In this document: positions 61,248-64,000 of the stretch, piece after piece
Layout of the letters: each line of letters begins with the position of its first letter
Position numbering within the stretch: position 1 is the first letter of the stretch
DNA from: Ephydatia muelleri
Taxonomy: Eukaryota > Porifera > Demospongiae > Spongillida > Spongillidae
Length of the DNA stretch: 64,000 nt
Assembly: GCA_013339895.1 (NCBI GenBank)
Contig: JABACO010000011.1
Coordinates: 4,857,373-4,921,372, forward strand
Direction of reading: 5' to 3'
The notes under the pieces: model-generated
Database searches by the model: none
Told to the model about the DNA's origin: nothing
Seen by the model: the letters and a program-made list of their open reading frames with translations, nothing else
Translations under genes and position numbers: made by a program

Positions 61248-62423
61248 TTAGTATTGAGGAGGTGGTCCCGGGGGGTACGCACCAGGAGGTGGAACTTGGT
61301 AGGGGCCCCCAGCAGGTGGGACACCTGGAGGCGAGGCTTGATACGGGGCGCCAGGATACGGAGCACCCGGTGGCGGGCCTTGGTACGGGAGACCTGGTGG
61401 TGAGCCAGGAGATGGCGCTTGGGCAGGATTAGGGTTGTAGGGAACAAACTCATTTGCTGAAAAAGAAGGGTATTGGATTGGTGGAAGTGGTGGCTGTCCA
61501 GCAGAGGACTGAGAGGGAACGTTGCCGAGTGTAAAGGGAATGTTGATCACAGCGTCTAAGGCCCAAGGAATATTGGCCTCAATTCTCAGAGTGTATCCCA
61601 GACTGATGATGTCACAGTTGGCTATGGTTGGTATAGCTGAGCTGATAGCTAGCTGCTCGCACGGTGCCCATTGGTACGTGCTTCGCGGCTGAACTGGCGG
61701 GGACTGGAACGCGTTCAGCTCAGTAGTAATTGATTTTGTGTGTCCTTGGGCGTGGAAAGTGACTGTTTTAATGGCAGTCGCTCTCATAGTGATTATCCTT
61801 CCGCTACCATTGTCCAGCGATGCGGTCAACGGGATTCCTTCTCCAATACAAAATCCTGTTCGCGGGACGTTAACGGTAAGGGATATCGGGCGAGAAGCGC
61901 AGCACAGACAGCAGATGGTTTTCTCCTCCTCGTACTGAACTGGACTCATCAGTGCTGGTACGTTGATGTCAACTCTGTCGACGACCTGGATAATGGCTGA
62001 AACTGTTTTATCGAAGTGGAAAAGACCCGTCGAGATTCTCGCTTCCAATTCGTAACGAATGTGGCCATATTGCCCTGCAAACGAGCTTGGAAGATGTCCA
62101 GAAAGCATAAACCGAAACGGAAGAACGTAATTCCCCGGATTAAGGACCCTGTTCGGAACCTGTTCCTTGTTCCAGAGGATTGCGGCTTCGTTAATGTAGT
62201 CATGGTGAGAATGGTAGTGGCGCGTTTCAGTGCGACTGTGACCATGTTGGTCATTTACTGTGTAAGTTTCAGTCCAATGAACGTCTGCGTATCCTCTCAA
62301 TGTGATGCTGATAGCGTTGTAGGATTTGGCTTCGTCGGTCACTACCACAATATTTCCAGCCACTTCTCCCGGGACGACATAGACTCCTTGGCTGCTCAAC
62401 TCTAGCCTGAAATCTCTCACCAT
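61248..62423 (-). CDS. Alpha-arrestin (arrestin domain-containing protein)
   Basis: A single-exon 391-residue frame. Residues about 1-165 form an arrestin N-domain (FRLELSSQGVYVVPGEVAGN, ISITLRGYADVHWTETYTVN, NYVLPFRFMLSGHLPSSFAG, GHIRYELEARI). Residues about 170-320 form the C-domain (RPISLTVNVPRTGFCIGEGI, YTLRIEANIPWALDAVINIP). The last 70 residues are Pro/Gly/Tyr-rich (PPGAPYPGAPYQ) and end PPPQY, where PPQY is a PPxY motif that binds WW domains of NEDD4-type ubiquitin ligases. Alpha-arrestins act as adaptors linking membrane proteins to such ligases. The frame is intact and the length typical of ARRDC proteins, so this is a real cellular gene. A CCCYC-like cysteine cluster (KTICCLCCASRP) marks the inter-domain linker. 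Confidence 0.92.
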   Translation of the reverse strand: MVRDFRLELSSQGVYVVPGEVAGNIVVVTDEAKSYNAISITLRGYADVHWTETYTVNDQHGHSRTETRHYHSHHDYINEAAILWNKEQVPNRVLNPGNYVLPFRFMLSGHLPSSFAGQYGHIRYELEARISTGLFHFDKTVSAIIQVVDRVDINVPALMSPVQYEEEKTICCLCCASRPISLTVNVPRTGFCIGEGIPLTASLDNGSGRIITMRATAIKTVTFHAQGHTKSITTELNAFQSPPVQPRSTYQWAPCEQLAISSAIPTIANCDIISLGYTLRIEANIPWALDAVINIPFTLGNVPSQSSAGQPPLPPIQYPSFSANEFVPYNPNPAQAPSPGSPPGLPYQGPPPGAPYPGAPYQASPPGVPPAGGPYQVPPPGAYPPGPPPQY

Positions 62424-64000
62424 TTTACCAAAAGTTCAAAACTGTGGTTCCACCCTCCTGTGTACAACTAAATGAGTTAATTAACGTATTCATAGCGTAC
62501 TACGCCCCCTCCTGTATTCATATGGACAGCCGTGTCAAATTTTATGTTCCAGGCTTCCAGCATGTGATCAAGACTCCAATGCATGTACAGCAAATGGCCA
62601 ATCAAAGATATGCAACAATCGCATCATTCGCAATGAAGCCAGCTAGTGACACGTCTGGCGTCAGTCTTACTTTTGAATTGCGTCAGTTACAGCTTGACGA
62701 ATAATCGTCTGATTCAGTTAGCAATGCCATATATATAGCACATCACAAAGCATTACACATTACACAAAAGGTCACATGACAGGCAAACCTGAGGCTGGCC
62801 TGCTAGGTGCAGAGAAAGGGACGAAGGAGAACTCCGATTAGATCACTCTTTCATGTAAACTGCGCTACACAATCAAATTAACACCATGAGTATGATGTAG
62901 ACGTGTGAGAAGTACATGGATCGCTGTGTACCCCCTGGGGGTTAGGCGAGAGTGAGCTAGGCCGGGAAAAGTCCAGCGCCGGCCCTAAGTTCCCTGATAG
63001 CCCAAAACCCGCTTTGCATGAAAGATCGGATATGCGATAAACGTCACGTCCGGAATAAAACCCACAGGCGTTGCCTAGTGATATTGTATCACATTCGCGG
63101 ACATAACAGTAAATTAAATGGCCACGATTCCATCCCGCTCAGACGGCGATCTTCCAGCTAGTGATCAAAATATACGCTGCCGACAATGACCTTGACAGAG
63201 TCTGACATACTATTTGGACAGAACCCATGGACCGGCATACAATGCCAGAGCTTAGATGCATGGTGGCTTAGTGCCGTGGTGTTAAGGCACCGACATCTTG
63301 GAAAAAGAATCGTTTGCTCTCAAAGTAAGTAGCTTGTTGCGCTACCGCTGCCAGCATTATTTAATTTTATTTTATCATCGAAGGATTCAAGATATTAAAA
63401 CTGACAAACTTCCAATTGTGGATGTAGATGGGTCCTACTTGTATAGGAAGCAAATAAAAATTCAGCAGCAGGTATGAGAGTAGCCATGCATCCATTCAGC
63501 CACCTCAGTCTGGTTGGGAAAGTCTTGATGGTTGCAATGCTATTGGTGCCGAATCTACCCCGACAGTTGACCTATACCATCGACCGTAGTCAAATCAGGC
63601 CCTCCCTCAATCGCCACTACTGTTGTCGGAAGGCCCCACGATTGGCGCCAACGTTGGCAGTGCTGCAGCCAAGACATCTTCTTCAGCTGTCGCCACAGGT
63701 GTTAGAAGTGCAGGTACTAGTAATGGTCGGCATCGACTGTCACCGTTAACAAAGTGATGCGATCGAACAGACTCTTGAGAATGGCTTCAACTTGGCTTCA
63801 TCAAGGGGATTCAAGCCCAAATGCTTCTCGCCACACTGCTCTATGAGAAGAGTTTCGTGGCATGCGATAGTAGGAAATCGTCTTAGTTTTAATCCTGTAG
63901 CTACCACATACATGTACAACGCATTTATTGCCCATCGAGGCCAGGAATACTAACGTGACACAATATAACTAGGCAACCGCTGCGGGTTTTACTCCGGACA
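62424..64000. other. Alpha-arrestin upstream region, no gene recognised
   Basis: Short frames at 62444-62704 and 63474-63749 lack recognisable motifs. At 63263-63330 a TGGCTTAGTG...GTTAAGGCACCG stretch looks superficially like a tRNA D arm, but no T-arm or B box follows. Confidence 0.4.

Noticed and set aside
63263..63330. Possible tRNA-Leu/Ser-like gene
   Set aside because: A D-arm-like word is present but no anticodon stem, B box or acceptor pairing was found.

Overview
This is a metazoan nuclear genome window, most likely from an early-branching animal; a sponge is my best guess. The evidence is short introns with GT/AG borders, a split ERK-type MAP kinase, fragments of UHRF1 and DNMT1, a single-exon alpha-arrestin, and a very dense load of DNA transposons, DIRS, Ty3/gypsy and non-LTR elements among CA/TG microsatellites. 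The species guess is inference. All statements come from reading and hand translation; no searches were run.

Layout. 0-3.6 kb: a RecQ-like helicase exon (-), an integrase-N-terminus-like fragment (+) and a repeat-rich basic ORF (+). 3.9-7.1 kb: the 5' half of a DIRS/PAT-like tyrosine-recombinase retrotransposon joined, at a (CG)n tract, to the 3' half of a Ty3/gypsy element. 7.1-16 kb: repeat-rich DNA with a TAA-flanked Harbinger-type MITE and a fold-back element. 16-17.7 kb: a non-LTR retrotransposon fragment with an endonuclease-like C-terminus (-). 18.9-20.5 kb: the 3' half of a DIRS/PAT element with split direct repeats (-). 21.5-23.9 kb: DNMT1 catalytic-domain exons directly downstream of UHRF1 UBL and Tudor exons, all on (-). 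24.5-25.1 kb: fragments of a zinc-binding transposon protein and a non-LTR element (+). 25.3-28.1 kb: an ERK1/2-type MAP kinase in 11 exons (-) with one frame lesion. 28.8-31.0 kb: a decayed multi-exon transposon gene (-). 31.0-32.4 kb: the 5' half of a Ty3/gypsy pol (-), ending at exactly the codon where the 6.2-kb half begins.

34.9-55.9 kb is the most striking part. A SWIM-YqaJ-PHD gene (+) sits tail to tail with an IS5/Harbinger-type DDE transposase (-), an arrangement like an autonomous ISL2EU-type transposon. The YqaJ gene is cut by a 17.4-kb insertion (36071-53494) with CACTA-like ends and a CA duplication; removing the insert plus one CA gives an open frame. Nested inside is a second CACTA-like element (36234-50346; TIR beginning CACTGTGCAAAAAAC; 3-bp CAA duplication). 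It carries a nearly intact 10-exon gene that I propose as its transposase, chromodomain- and HIRAN-like fragments, and a 5.2-kb satellite of about 35 units of about 152 bp. Each typical unit holds AAGGTCACGTGA, a nuclear-receptor half-site fused to an E-box.

56.6-61 kb: a longer copy of the same non-LTR retrotransposon (+), interrupted by a 1352-bp hAT-type element with a perfect 8-bp target duplication. 61.2-62.4 kb: an intact alpha-arrestin (-). The last 1.5 kb holds no gene I recognise.

The cellular genes are ERK, alpha-arrestin and the UHRF1/DNMT1 remnants. Nearly everything else is mobile DNA at several nesting levels. Complementary gypsy halves suggest a 24.7-kb inversion or a misassembly between about 6.23 and 30.96 kb.
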